Shown here one piece after another: positions 1-8,397 of a stretch of 64,000 nucleotides of DNA (within the stretch, counting starts at the first letter, position 1; each line of letters opens with the position of its first letter). A program made the position numbers and the translations under genes. The DNA lies in contig JAIELF010000032.1 in assembly GCA_019753235.1 (NCBI GenBank), positions 1 through 64,000 of the forward strand, in the 5' to 3' direction. The notes beneath the pieces are model-generated. The model ran no database searches. It saw nothing but the letters and a program-made list of their open reading frames with translations, and was not told the DNA's origin. Source of the DNA: a bacterium (GTDB lineage Bacteria; Planctomycetota; Planctomycetia; Kolteriales; Kolteriaceae).

Positions 1-124
1 CGCCTTCGCTCCGGGCTGATGCCTTGGACACCTGAAACACTCAACTTCGAAGTGGATCAGAAAACCAGAGCGGGTCACCAGTGCCCTTACTCTCATAACA
101 ACTGGCACAAACCTTAGAGGCAGG

Positions 125-547
125 TCACAGTCGAGCCTCGCTGGCCCAAGCGGAGACCAGGTGCAGCGGATTCTTCTGAGCAGCTTTGTCGAAGGAACCA
201 CGCAGGGTTTTCCCATCGATGGCGACATGCGGACCAATCTCCCGGCCAACCTCGTCAAGCCATTGCCGCAGGCATTCAACCAACTTGGCCGGATCGAGCA
301 TGGCAAAGACCCGGCCGAACGTGTCGTGCGATGCGATGCCGTTGCGAAGCGTCAGAAAGGTCCGCAGCCAATCCAGCCGCTCCTTGCCGAACCGCTCGAT
401 GTCGGCCCAGGTATCCGAACCAGCAATCGTCCCGCAAAGGGCGACGACGACAAGGTCGAACAGTTCATGTCGGCGCGATCGACGCATGCGAGGATCTGTA
501 AGAGTTTCAAAGGTTGAAAAAACTGCAACCAAGCGATCAGACATCAT
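125..547 (-). pseudogene. Truncated ISAs1-family transposase (N-terminal fragment)
   Basis: The 140 codons match the N-terminal half of ISAs1-type DDE transposases. They contain the DPRMRRSRRHELFDLVVVAL-like start of the associated domain and the first catalytic Asp in HVAIDGKTLRG. The frame stops just after LHLVSAWASEARL, where full-length members (about 370 residues) continue to the second Asp and the Glu, so the catalytic triad is incomplete and the protein should be inactive. A GGAGG site precedes the ATG at 547 and a TTGACA-like box lies further upstream. I did not recognise the rest of the transposase in 1-124. It is probably the remnant of an insertion sequence deleted after insertion. 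Confidence 0.85.
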
Positions 548-860
548 CAGGCCTCCGTGAAAAGTTGATCCACGAAGGAATCCTTGTCAACACCCCTTGA
601 TTCCAAACAACCCCTTGCAATACTCACCACGATTTGATGCGATTGCCGTGGGTGTCGACAGAATGTTTAACCTTCTCCGGTGTTGCATGGAAGTCCATCA
701 TGTTCTGAACCTGAGGGGACTATTTCACGGGAAGTGAGGGGACAATACACGTACTCACGCTGGCGATTTCTTCGACGTTGTCGACCTTCAGCCAATCAGG
801 CTTGGGAAACTTCTCCTTCGCGCGGTAGCCGAGCAGAACCCAATCATCAGGCGTCATCAT
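548..860. other. Debris region between transposase remnant and DUF58 gene
   Basis: No intact gene is seen. Two GAGGGGAC motifs lie about 20 bases apart (near 713 and 734), which resembles the end of an insertion sequence. On the minus strand a short open stretch starting around MMDFHATPEKVKHSVD is visible but ends after about 25 residues. The stretch is best read as scar tissue from mobile-element activity. Confidence 0.4.
720..860 (-). pseudogene. 5' fragment of a protein gene cut by a probable IS end
   Basis: A 46-codon minus-strand frame begins at the double ATG at 855-860 with MMTPDDWVLLGYRAKEKF and continues through a plausible soluble sequence to about EEIASVSTC. It then runs straight into the GAGGGGAC-repeat sequence and stops. 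The first 38 or so residues look like the genuine start of a protein, while the last few (IVPSLPVK) look like read-through into the element end. I do not recognise the family. The most likely explanation is a gene truncated by insertion followed by deletion; a very short real protein is less likely. Confidence 0.4.
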
Positions 861-988
861 TATCTACCGTCCAGGCATTAGAAATAGAGACGGGCACCTC
901 GCAACCATCGTATCCCTTTGTACATCGCCACCAGAGTTTGGAGCCAGTCCCCGTTTCCAGAGACGCGCGCTGACGCTCAGGTTCACAG

Positions 989-1870
989 CTACCGAACGAG
1001 CCCACGCTCACGCAAGTATCCGAGCACAACCTGCTCGAACGGAACGTCGCTAGCCGTGAAAAGGTACGAGACACCTCGCTTGTGGCAATAATCGCGAATC
1101 TCGGCGCAATAACTTTCGAGCGTCTTTTTGTAACGAGCTAGAAGGGGGGCACTGACGGTGATCTCGGCGGCATCGCCATCCTCGGCATCGACCAATCGGA
1201 GGTCGCCCGTTGCCGGTGGATCAATCTCCTCCGTTGAGAGTACGTGAATCACAAAGAGATCCATTTGCCGAGCAACCAAGTAACGGATGGCCGACTCGAA
1301 GCCGGCCTTGTCCATCAAATCGGAGATCATCACGACGATCCCTTTTCCCGTCGCCTGCGTGGCGAACGATTTGCACGATGCTTCCAGCGAGGTCTTTCCG
1401 CCGGGAGTCAGCTTTTCGATCTGATCCAGAACGCGTAACACGTTGCGCCGACCGCGTGCGGGAGGAAGGGACGTGTCGATCGCGTCGTCAAAAGGGACAA
1501 TTCGAACACGATCGAGATTCGATAGCCCGATGTACGCGAGTGCCGCCGCCACTCGCTGAGCGAAGTTGAATTTTGTGGGAGTACCGAAATCCATCGACCG
1601 GCTTGCATCGATGAGCAGATAAATGTGCAAGTCCTCCTCTTCTTCAAAGAGTTTGATAAATAGCCGATCGAGGCGGATCAGGATGTTCCAATCGATGAAG
1701 CGAAGATCATCGCCGACGACGTAGCTTCGATGATCGGCAAACTCGGTGCTGAAGCCCTTTCGCTTACTGCGTCGCTCTCCTTTCAATTTGCCCGCGAGGA
1801 TTTTTTTGCTCACGAGTTCGAGTTGATCGATCTTCGCAAGGAATTCGGGCGAGAGAAGTTCACCGGGCAC
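989..1870 (-). CDS. DUF58 domain protein (VWA-like fold)
   Basis: This is a member of the DUF58 family usually encoded beside MoxR AAA ATPases; no moxR is seen here. The hallmark YVVGDDLRFIDWN and the LLIDASRSMDFG metal-binding-like VWA segment are present. A GFSTEFADHRSY-type lead-in precedes them and the C-terminus is complete. The longest frame starts with ATG at 1939, but that ATG lies inside the 3' conserved region of the RNase P RNA gene. I therefore choose the GTG at 1870 (V24 of the long frame), which has AAGGAG six bases upstream, giving about 293 residues. It lies directly downstream of rnpB on the same strand. The precise function of the family is unknown. Confidence 0.85.
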   Translation of the reverse strand: MPGELLSPEFLAKIDQLELVSKKILAGKLKGERRSKRKGFSTEFADHRSYVVGDDLRFIDWNILIRLDRLFIKLFEEEEDLHIYLLIDASRSMDFGTPTKFNFAQRVAAALAYIGLSNLDRVRIVPFDDAIDTSLPPARGRRNVLRVLDQIEKLTPGGKTSLEASCKSFATQATGKGIVVMISDLMDKAGFESAIRYLVARQMDLFVIHVLSTEEIDPPATGDLRLVDAEDGDAAEITVSAPLLARYKKTLESYCAEIRDYCHKRGVSYLFTASDVPFEQVVLGYLRERGLVR

Positions 1871-1896
1871 GAGCAACTCCTTCGGGAGGAGAAAAT

Positions 1897-2256
1897 AGCG
1901 GAGCGGGCCGATAAGCCGGGTTCTGTCGTGAACGGTCATTTCTCTGGGGCGGTCGTTGCCGAGCCGCCTCGGTGCGGCCTACCCGAGAGTCATCGCAGAC
2001 CGAGCCGGTCCTGCTCTCTTATTTGGCCTTGCTCCCGGTGGGGTTTGCCTTGCCGACGGGGTCACCCTCGCCGCGGTGCGCTCTTACCGCACCATTTCAC
2101 CCTTACCGACCTACCGAAGCAGGTCGGCGGTATCTTTTCTGTGGCACTTTCCCTGTCCTTACGGACGGTGGGCGTTACCCACCACCGCGCTCTATGGAGC
2201 CCGGACTTTCCTCTCCAAGTCGTGAAACTCAGAGCGACCGCTTAGCCCACTCCGCT
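1897..2256 (-). ncRNA. rnpB: RNase P RNA, bacterial class A
   Basis: This is the catalytic RNA that removes 5' leaders from pre-tRNAs. On the minus strand the universal blocks appear in order: AGGAAAGTCCGGGCTCC (about 2197-2213), GGGTAACGCCC, GGTGAAATGGTGCGG, GCAAGGCCAAATA, and near the 3' end ACAGAACCCGGCTTAT (1911-1926). The P1 helix closes the molecule: bases 2245-2255 pair with 1899-1909 over 11 bp with one G-U. The size, about 360 nt, is typical. A TATACT -10 box at 2263-2268 fixes the 5' end near 2256; the -35 is weak. The 3' end overlaps the longest frame of the DUF58 gene. Confidence 0.96.
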
Positions 2257-2262
2257 GCGGGA

Positions 2263-2268
2263 AGTATA
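2263..2268 (-). promoter_or_regulatory. -10 box of rnpB
   Basis: TATACT on the minus strand lies seven bases before the predicted 5' end of the RNase P RNA P1 helix. No good TTGACA-like -35 is visible at the expected distance (a weak GTGAAA is near 2286-2291). The call rests on position relative to rnpB. Confidence 0.55.
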
Positions 2269-2500
2269 GCAGGTCCCGCCACTTCTTTCACGAGGGAACG
2301 ATCGATCAACACGACCAAGCCAAGGAGATCGTCGGTCCTTTCATCATCGACTTCGGCTGTTTTCTCTTTTAGCGGCCGCGAAACCAAACGAAACTGTCGG
2401 GGTTTAAAGGAGAGAGGGGCGGCGCCGCACCACATCATGGAATCGGGTCGAAGGCGCTTTACTTTTCATCCCGAACAATGAACCGAGGAGAGCGAGTTCG

Positions 2501-3868
2501 ATGGCCAGGTTATTCCTAGGACTAGCGTTTGTTGCCAGCGGGGCGTTGCTCATGAACCCCGCGATCGGGCGGTCGGCTCCTCCGAACGTGGTGGTGATTC
2601 TCATCGACGATGTCGGTTGGGGAGAGATTGGCTTTCAAGGAAATAAACAGATCCCCACGCCCCACATGGACTCGATCGCCGCAAACGGGGTGCGCTGCAC
2701 GAATGGATATGTCTCCGGCCCGTACTGCAGCCCGACGCGAGCGGGATTGATGACGGGTCGTTATCAAACTCGTTTCGGCCACGAGTTCAACACGATCACT
2801 AAAGGGAGTGGACTCTCGCCGAAAGAGATCACGTTTGCCGACCGCATGAAGGCCGCTGGCTACACGACGGCGGCCATCGGCAAATGGCATCTCGGCGAAC
2901 TTCCGCCGTTCCACCCTCTCCAAAGAGGTTTCGACAATTTTTATGGCACTCTCGCCAATACTCCCTTTTTTCATCCGACAAAATTCGTCGACAGCAGAAT
3001 CTCGCCCGACGTACGCCCGATCGAAGACAATGGTTTCTACACGACCGAAAAGTATGCCGAGCGCGCCGTCGAGTTCCTGGAAGAAAGTAAGAACAAGCCC
3101 TTTTTCCTCTACCTGCCATTCAACGCCCAGCATGCGCCGCTTCAGGCGTTGCCGAAGTACATGAGTCGATTCCCCAACATTGCCGACCCCAAGCGCAAGA
3201 CCTTCGCTGCCATGATGTCGGCACTGGATGATGCGGTTGGTCGAGTCCTCGAAAAGATCCGGGCCATCGGGCAAGAGGAGAACACCCTCATCTTTTTCAC
3301 CGCCGACAATGGTGGGCCCACGGCTTCGACGACATCCAACAACGGTCCTCTGCGTGGATTCAAGGCAACAACATGGGAGGGAGGCGTTCGCGTCCCGACG
3401 GCCATTCAATGGAAGGGACACATCGCTGCCGGACAGACCTATGACCATCCCATCATTCAACTCGATTACCTTCCCACCGTCATGGCCGCGGCAGGAATAC
3501 CCGTTCAGCCTCAAGACAAGATCGAAGGGGTAAACTTATTGCCTTACTTGACCGGCAAGGATCCCGGCAAGCCGCACGAAACGCTTTACTGGCGGTTCGG
3601 CGATCAATGGGCGATTCGACATGGCGACTTCAAGCTTGTGGTCGGACGAGGGGGAAGCGGAGAACCCGAGCTTTACAATCTTCGAAACGACTTGTCGGAA
3701 AGCAAAAACCTCGCGAGCACCGACAAAGAGAAAGTTGCCGAGCTGAAGAACCTCTGGAACAAATGGGACGCTGATAACATTCCGTCCGCTTCGCCCAAGG
3801 ATGATCGAGTGGGCACAGGTGCGGTAAAGAAGGCTCGCCGACGACAGAACTCCAAACCATCGCCGTGA
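2501..3868 (+). CDS. Secreted sulfatase (arylsulfatase type)
   Basis: A type I sulfatase hydrolysing sulfate esters, probably of polysaccharides. The 455 residues start with a signal peptide (about residues 1-26, ending GRSA), then the metal-binding DDVGWGE (D36, D37). The signature YCSPTRAGLMTGRYQ follows, with C76 as the residue converted to formylglycine. The downstream GKWHLG and FFTADNGG motifs are intact. The length is normal for the family. GAGGAGAG eight bases before the ATG supports the start. The maturing enzyme is not evident in the window; the large radical SAM protein near 33-36 kb has a different architecture from anSME. Sulfatases are strongly expanded in Planctomycetota. The substrate cannot be told from sequence. 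Confidence 0.93.
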   Translation: MARLFLGLAFVASGALLMNPAIGRSAPPNVVVILIDDVGWGEIGFQGNKQIPTPHMDSIAANGVRCTNGYVSGPYCSPTRAGLMTGRYQTRFGHEFNTITKGSGLSPKEITFADRMKAAGYTTAAIGKWHLGELPPFHPLQRGFDNFYGTLANTPFFHPTKFVDSRISPDVRPIEDNGFYTTEKYAERAVEFLEESKNKPFFLYLPFNAQHAPLQALPKYMSRFPNIADPKRKTFAAMMSALDDAVGRVLEKIRAIGQEENTLIFFTADNGGPTASTTSNNGPLRGFKATTWEGGVRVPTAIQWKGHIAAGQTYDHPIIQLDYLPTVMAAAGIPVQPQDKIEGVNLLPYLTGKDPGKPHETLYWRFGDQWAIRHGDFKLVVGRGGSGEPELYNLRNDLSESKNLASTDKEKVAELKNLWNKWDADNIPSASPKDDRVGTGAVKKARRRQNSKPSP

Positions 3869-4085
3869 GTTTAAGACGAGCAAGATTTCTTCTGGGGAGA
3901 CAGGTCACCTGAAGGGAAAATCGTCCTATTCCTTTGCTCGCTTGATGGCCGATTGACGAACGAACGAGTCTCTTTTGGGTCCACTTTGTGTTCCATGAGA
4001 TCCATGGTCGATCCTTTGTGCCGATTCGATTATCGTTAAGCTGATAGGGCTGAAAACGAGATCGATTCTATCAAGGGAGTCCTCC

Positions 4086-5354
4086 ATGAGGCTGGATCGG
4101 CGTCAATTTCTCGCGAGCGTCGGAACGGGCCTAGCGATCAATCAATTCTGCTTGGGCGAGACGGAGGTCCCTAAGAAGAAGCTCGCCATCATCACCACCG
4201 AATGGCGTTATCATTCGCATGCTTGGCACATGGGAGAAAGGTTCCTCGTCGGCTATCCGCGATTCGGGCGTTGGCACCATCCTCCGTTTGAGGTTGTTTC
4301 CGCCTATGTCGATCAGTTCCCCGAGAATGATCTGAGTCGCGAACGTGCCAAAGAGTTTGGCTTCACTATCTATCCCACCATTGCCGAGACGCTTCGGCTC
4401 GGCGGTCCCAAGCTTGCCGTCGATGCCGTCTTGATCATCGGTGAGCATGGCAACTATCCCGACAACGAGCTCGGCCAACGGATGTATCCCCGCTATCCTT
4501 TCTTTGAACAGGCCGTGAAGGTCTTCGATGCCGACGGATGCGTTGCCCCCATCTTTAATGACAAGCACCTGTCATGGAATTGGGACTGGGCCGAGAAGAT
4601 GGTGCGGATGGCTCGCGAGCGAGGGATCCCGTTCCTGGCCGGCTCGTCGTTACCCGTCACTTGGCGAATCCCCGCGATCGATATGCCGTTCGGCGCCGAA
4701 GTGGAAGAAGTCATGGCCGTTGCGATGGGGGGTGTCGATAGCTACGACTTTCATGCACTCGAGGTGATTCAGTGCATGGTCGAACGTCGAAAAGGAGCCG
4801 AATCAGGCGTTGTTCGGCTCGAGGCTCTTCGCGGCGACGCGGTTTGGCAACGAATGGAGTTGACCGATTGGAATGCCGGCGGATGGGATAAAGACCTTTT
4901 CTCTGCAGCCCTTTCACGAAGTCAAACATTGGCTCAGACACCGACGGGGAGTCATCGCTACCCCACGATGGCGCAGATGCGCGAGTGGGTCAAGGACCCG
5001 ATTGTTTATCGCTTCGAATACGCCGACGGTCTCCGTGCGAGCATGTTCCTACTCAATGGACTAGTGGGGGATTTTACATTCGCTGCTCGGCTCCGAGGGA
5101 AGCAGGATCCTCTGTCAACACTCTTCTATCTTCCGCCGGTCCCCAACGTCGCGTACTCTGCTCCTCTGATGGGACGAGCCGAGGAGACTTTTCTCACCGG
5201 CAAAGCACCGTACCCCGTCGAACGAACACTCCTGACGTCGGGCCTGGTCGCGGCGGCCTGTCGATCTCTGAAACAACCGGGTGGTTGGCTCGAGACGCCC
5301 CATTTGTCTGTCCGTTATCAATCGCGTAAAGAATCGCTGTTTGAGAATAGCTGA
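4086..5354 (+). CDS. Tat-signal exported protein of unknown function
   Basis: The 422-residue protein starts MRLDRRQFLASVG, a twin-arginine export signal ending near the SVGTGLAINQFCLG segment, so it is folded before export. The mature part opens with KKKLAIITTEWRYHSHAWHM and contains IIGEHGNYPDNELGQRMYPR and several conserved-looking His and Trp clusters. This resembles an oxidoreductase-like or hydrolase-like planctomycete family, but I recognise no catalytic motif and assign no function. AAGGGAG seven bases before the ATG supports the start. It follows the sulfatase by 217 bp on the same strand but an operon is not clear. Confidence 0.75.
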   Translation: MRLDRRQFLASVGTGLAINQFCLGETEVPKKKLAIITTEWRYHSHAWHMGERFLVGYPRFGRWHHPPFEVVSAYVDQFPENDLSRERAKEFGFTIYPTIAETLRLGGPKLAVDAVLIIGEHGNYPDNELGQRMYPRYPFFEQAVKVFDADGCVAPIFNDKHLSWNWDWAEKMVRMARERGIPFLAGSSLPVTWRIPAIDMPFGAEVEEVMAVAMGGVDSYDFHALEVIQCMVERRKGAESGVVRLEALRGDAVWQRMELTDWNAGGWDKDLFSAALSRSQTLAQTPTGSHRYPTMAQMREWVKDPIVYRFEYADGLRASMFLLNGLVGDFTFAARLRGKQDPLSTLFYLPPVPNVAYSAPLMGRAEETFLTGKAPYPVERTLLTSGLVAAACRSLKQPGGWLETPHLSVRYQSRKESLFENS

Positions 5355-5483
5355 TGCCGTCCAGACGATTCCTTCTTCTCGGTCGCGGACCCAGCCTTGA
5401 ATTTGGAACATGAAAACAGAACGCTCCCCGACTCGGTCTCGTTTCCGTATCTCGCCATCAACATTTTGGAGCCAGAGATAACG

Positions 5484-6209
5484 ATGCAGATTTTGCCGGC
5501 GATCGATTTGCGGGGTGGTAAGTGTGTTCGGCTTCGTCAGGGTGATTACGCCGACGAAACCGTCTTCGGTGAGGACCCTGTCGCGATGGCCAAGCACTGG
5601 GCATCGCAAGGAGCTTCCATGCTTCACTTGGTCGATCTCGATGGGGCCAAGGAAGGTAAACCGGTAAACACCGACGTCATCCGCGAAATCTGTCAAGCGA
5701 TCGATATCCCGTGTCAGCTTGGCGGCGGCCTGCGAACGACCGATGGCGTTCATGCGGCATTGTCTCTAGGTGTCGCGCGAGCGATCATCGGAACACAAGC
5801 GGTAAAAGACCCGGCATGGTTCGGCGATCTCGCCAGGAAACACCCAGGGAAGCTGGTTCTAGGATTGGATGCCCGGCAAGGAAAGGTTGCGACCGCCGGC
5901 TGGCTGGATACGACCGAGGTCGACGCCGTCGAGCTGGCCGAGACTTACCGTGATCTCCCGCTGGCAGCAATCGTTTTCACTGACATTGCCAAAGATGGGA
6001 TGATGCAGGGGCCTAATTTCGATGCCACGCAAGCACTGGCCCAGCGTTCTCCCCATCTGGTGATCGCCTCGGGTGGTGTCACCACAGAAGAAGATGTCCT
6101 TGAACTGCAAAGACGAGGAATCGGCGCTTGCATTCTCGGTAGGACGATTTATGAAGGAGTAGTGCAGATTCCCCAGTTGCTTTCGCGGCTGAGGACCCAA
6201 CAAGGGTAA
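5484..6209 (+). CDS. hisA: HisA, phosphoribosylformimino-AICAR-ribotide isomerase
   Basis: The fourth-step enzyme of histidine synthesis opens the ribose ring of ProFAR in an Amadori rearrangement. It is a (beta/alpha)8 barrel: it begins MQILPAIDLRGGKCVRLRQG with the first catalytic Asp (D8), then HLVDLDGA, CQLGGGLR, and the second half VFTDIAKDGMMQGPN with the second Asp and ASGGVTTEEDV. The length, 241 residues, matches the family. A TTG at 5397 opens the same frame, but the 29 extra residues are not HisA-like; the ATG at 5484 is preferred. hisH is also in the window, at 13.3 kb on the other strand, so his genes are scattered. Confidence 0.95.
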   Translation: MQILPAIDLRGGKCVRLRQGDYADETVFGEDPVAMAKHWASQGASMLHLVDLDGAKEGKPVNTDVIREICQAIDIPCQLGGGLRTTDGVHAALSLGVARAIIGTQAVKDPAWFGDLARKHPGKLVLGLDARQGKVATAGWLDTTEVDAVELAETYRDLPLAAIVFTDIAKDGMMQGPNFDATQALAQRSPHLVIASGGVTTEEDVLELQRRGIGACILGRTIYEGVVQIPQLLSRLRTQQG

Positions 6210-6260
6210 CGGAGCCGTCGACGCTCCGATCGACGTGCCCCGTACGTGGAGGCTGCGTCG

Positions 6261-8297
6261 ATGCTACATCCCTGTCATATCCGCAACATTGTTTTCGTGG
6301 GTCACACCGGTCATGGGAAAACCAGCCTGGTGGATGCCCTGTTATTCGCGGCCAAGGCCGTCACGAGAAAAGGTTCGCCCGACGACGGCACCAGTTGGCT
6401 GGATGCCGACGATGAAGAAAAAGCCCGCAAGCATACGATCGATACCCATCTGGCCCATCTCGACTGGCACGGCAAAAGATACAACTTGATCGATTCGCCA
6501 GGCTATCCCGACTTCATGGGACAAGCGATCAGCGCGATGCACAATGTCGAGAATGCCGCCATCGTGATCGATGCCCGGCGTGGCATCGAAATGAATACGC
6601 GCCGAATGTTCGACGAAGCGGGCCAAGCCGGCGTCGCCCGACTCATCGTTCTGACGAAACTCGATGCGAGCGGTATCGACTTCGATCGCTTGATGGCCTC
6701 GCTCAAAGAGAACTTCGGCAAGAACGTTGTGCTGACCGAAATACCCTGCATGCAGCATGGTCAATTGACAGGCGTTGTAGAGCTGTTGCATGCCGACGAA
6801 TCCGAAACGAAGGATGCCATCGGCGATGTGGAGTCTCTCCGTGCGGACTTGATCGAGCGCATCGTCGAAACCGATGACATGATGCTGGCCGAGTTCCTCG
6901 AAGGAAAGATTCCGCCTGTCAGCGAGTTAGCGCACACGCTGGAGTTGGCCGCCGCCGATGGCCGGATCATCCCGGTCTTCTGTACATCGGCGAGAACCGA
7001 TGTCGGGTTGATCGAGTTTTTGCACTCGATCGAAGAGTTCGGCCTGTCGCCGGCCGATGCTCATCGGCGGAAAGCTCATCACGGTCAAGCCGATATCGAC
7101 TTGGTGCCAGCCGAAGAACAGCCTTTCGTCGCCCGGGCATTCAAAGCCGTGGCCGACAAGTTTGGAAACATGACCTATCTGAGGATCTATCAAGGAAAAG
7201 CGCAGCCGAACATGGCCGCGAAGAATGGGCGCGATGGTTCGAGTCTCAGGCTCGGGCAGATCACGATTCCGCAGGGCAAGCAAAGCGAGAAACTGGAAGA
7301 TGCGGGGCCCGGTGAAATCATCGGCGTTCCTAAGCTCGAAGGGGTCGAGATCGATGATGTCCTTTCTTCGGATGGGACTTACTCGCTCGATCAGACTCCC
7401 TTTCCGAAGCCGATGTTCCCTTTGGCCATTGAAGCCGTTGACCGCAATGACGACGCCAAGATCATGGCTGCCCTTCGCAAGATCGCCCATGAAGATCCTT
7501 GCTTCGAACTTCACCGCGATCCGCAAACGCTCGAGATGGTGATGAGTGGCCTCAGTCAACTTCACCTCGAAACCGTGCAGCACCGCGTGAAGTCTCGCGA
7601 TCATCTGGACCTGCGGACGAAAGAGCCAAAAATCCCGTACAAGGAGACGATCGCCGTGGCGGGCGAAGGGATGTATCGGCACAAAAAGCAGACCGGCGGG
7701 CATGGTCAGTTTGCGGAGGTGCATATTCGATTGATGCCAAGAGAAAGAGGGGCCGGCTTCGAGTTCATTGATTCGGTTGTCGGCGGCACGATTCCTCGCC
7801 AGTTCATCCCCGCGGTCGAGAAAGGAGTGCGTGATACTCTTAAGGATGGGGTGATCGCGGGGAGTGAAGTTGTCGATGTCGCGTGCGAAGTTCATTTCGG
7901 CAAGTATCACGACGTCGACAGTTCTGAAGCGGCCTTCAAGCTTGCCGCCAGTCACGCTTTCAAAGAGGCGTTTTTGAATTGTCGGCCTCTCCTGCTCGAG
8001 CCGATCGTCACGCTGACGGTCACTGTTCCTGCAGAAAAGATGGGCGAGATCACGGGTGATCTCAATACGAGGCGAGCCCACATCACCGGGATGGAAGCTT
8101 TACCAGGCGGTTTTCAACAGGTGCAGGCTTCTGTTCCTTTAGCCGAAGTGATGCGCTATCAAACCGAACTGAAGAGTATGACCGGCGGCCAGGGCTTTTT
8201 TACCTTGGAATTCAGTCATTACTCGCCCGTTCCTCCCAATGTCCAACAGCAAGTCACCGAGCTAGCCGCGCAGGGGCGACATGCTGTCGCAACATGA
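6261..8297 (+). CDS. Elongation factor G-like GTPase (EF-G-2 type)
   Basis: A translation-factor GTPase with all EF-G domains. G1 is GHTGHGKTS, G3 DSPGYPDF, G4 TKLD and G5 SAR, followed by domains II-V, with the domain IV stretch YRHKKQTGGHGQFAEV and a C-terminal domain ending near LEFSHYSP. The usual DTPGHVDF is changed so that the catalytic His is Tyr, and the usual NKxD has Thr for Asn; both changes occur in EF-G-2-type paralogs, so canonical fusA probably lies elsewhere. The ATG at 6261 has GGAGG eight bases upstream and is preferred over the in-frame GTG at 6246. The protein is 678 residues. A strong terminator follows. The precise role of these paralogs is not settled. Confidence 0.88.
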   Translation: MLHPCHIRNIVFVGHTGHGKTSLVDALLFAAKAVTRKGSPDDGTSWLDADDEEKARKHTIDTHLAHLDWHGKRYNLIDSPGYPDFMGQAISAMHNVENAAIVIDARRGIEMNTRRMFDEAGQAGVARLIVLTKLDASGIDFDRLMASLKENFGKNVVLTEIPCMQHGQLTGVVELLHADESETKDAIGDVESLRADLIERIVETDDMMLAEFLEGKIPPVSELAHTLELAAADGRIIPVFCTSARTDVGLIEFLHSIEEFGLSPADAHRRKAHHGQADIDLVPAEEQPFVARAFKAVADKFGNMTYLRIYQGKAQPNMAAKNGRDGSSLRLGQITIPQGKQSEKLEDAGPGEIIGVPKLEGVEIDDVLSSDGTYSLDQTPFPKPMFPLAIEAVDRNDDAKIMAALRKIAHEDPCFELHRDPQTLEMVMSGLSQLHLETVQHRVKSRDHLDLRTKEPKIPYKETIAVAGEGMYRHKKQTGGHGQFAEVHIRLMPRERGAGFEFIDSVVGGTIPRQFIPAVEKGVRDTLKDGVIAGSEVVDVACEVHFGKYHDVDSSEAAFKLAASHAFKEAFLNCRPLLLEPIVTLTVTVPAEKMGEITGDLNTRRAHITGMEALPGGFQQVQASVPLAEVMRYQTELKSMTGGQGFFTLEFSHYSPVPPNVQQQVTELAAQGRHAVAT

Positions 8298-8345
8298 TCG
8301 GTGGACTGCCGGCGACCGGATCGTGCTGCATCGTTAGAATGGAGC

Positions 8346-8378
8346 GAGGCCGCTCCTCAACCGGGGCGGCCTCTTTTG
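8346..8378 (+). terminator. Rho-independent terminator after the EF-G-like gene
   Basis: An 11-bp stem (8346-8356 with 8363-8373, one G-U pair) with a six-base loop is followed directly by TTTT. It lies between the EF-G-like stop and the next start and should end that transcript. Confidence 0.85.
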
Positions 8379-8397
8379 TCTAACGAAGGGGATGCGC

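Noticed and set aside
2501-3868. Pairing of the sulfatase with the radical SAM protein as its anSME
   Set aside because: The radical SAM protein lacks the anSME layout (C-terminal SPASM with two further clusters) and lies 30 kb away; the link is not supported.
6927-8081. 384-codon minus-strand frame opposite the EF-G-like gene
   Set aside because: It is the antisense of a clear coding gene in a GC-rich genome, has no family-like sequence, and no ribosome site. The frames at 2522-3514, 8413-9261 and 12366-13220 were dismissed on the same grounds.
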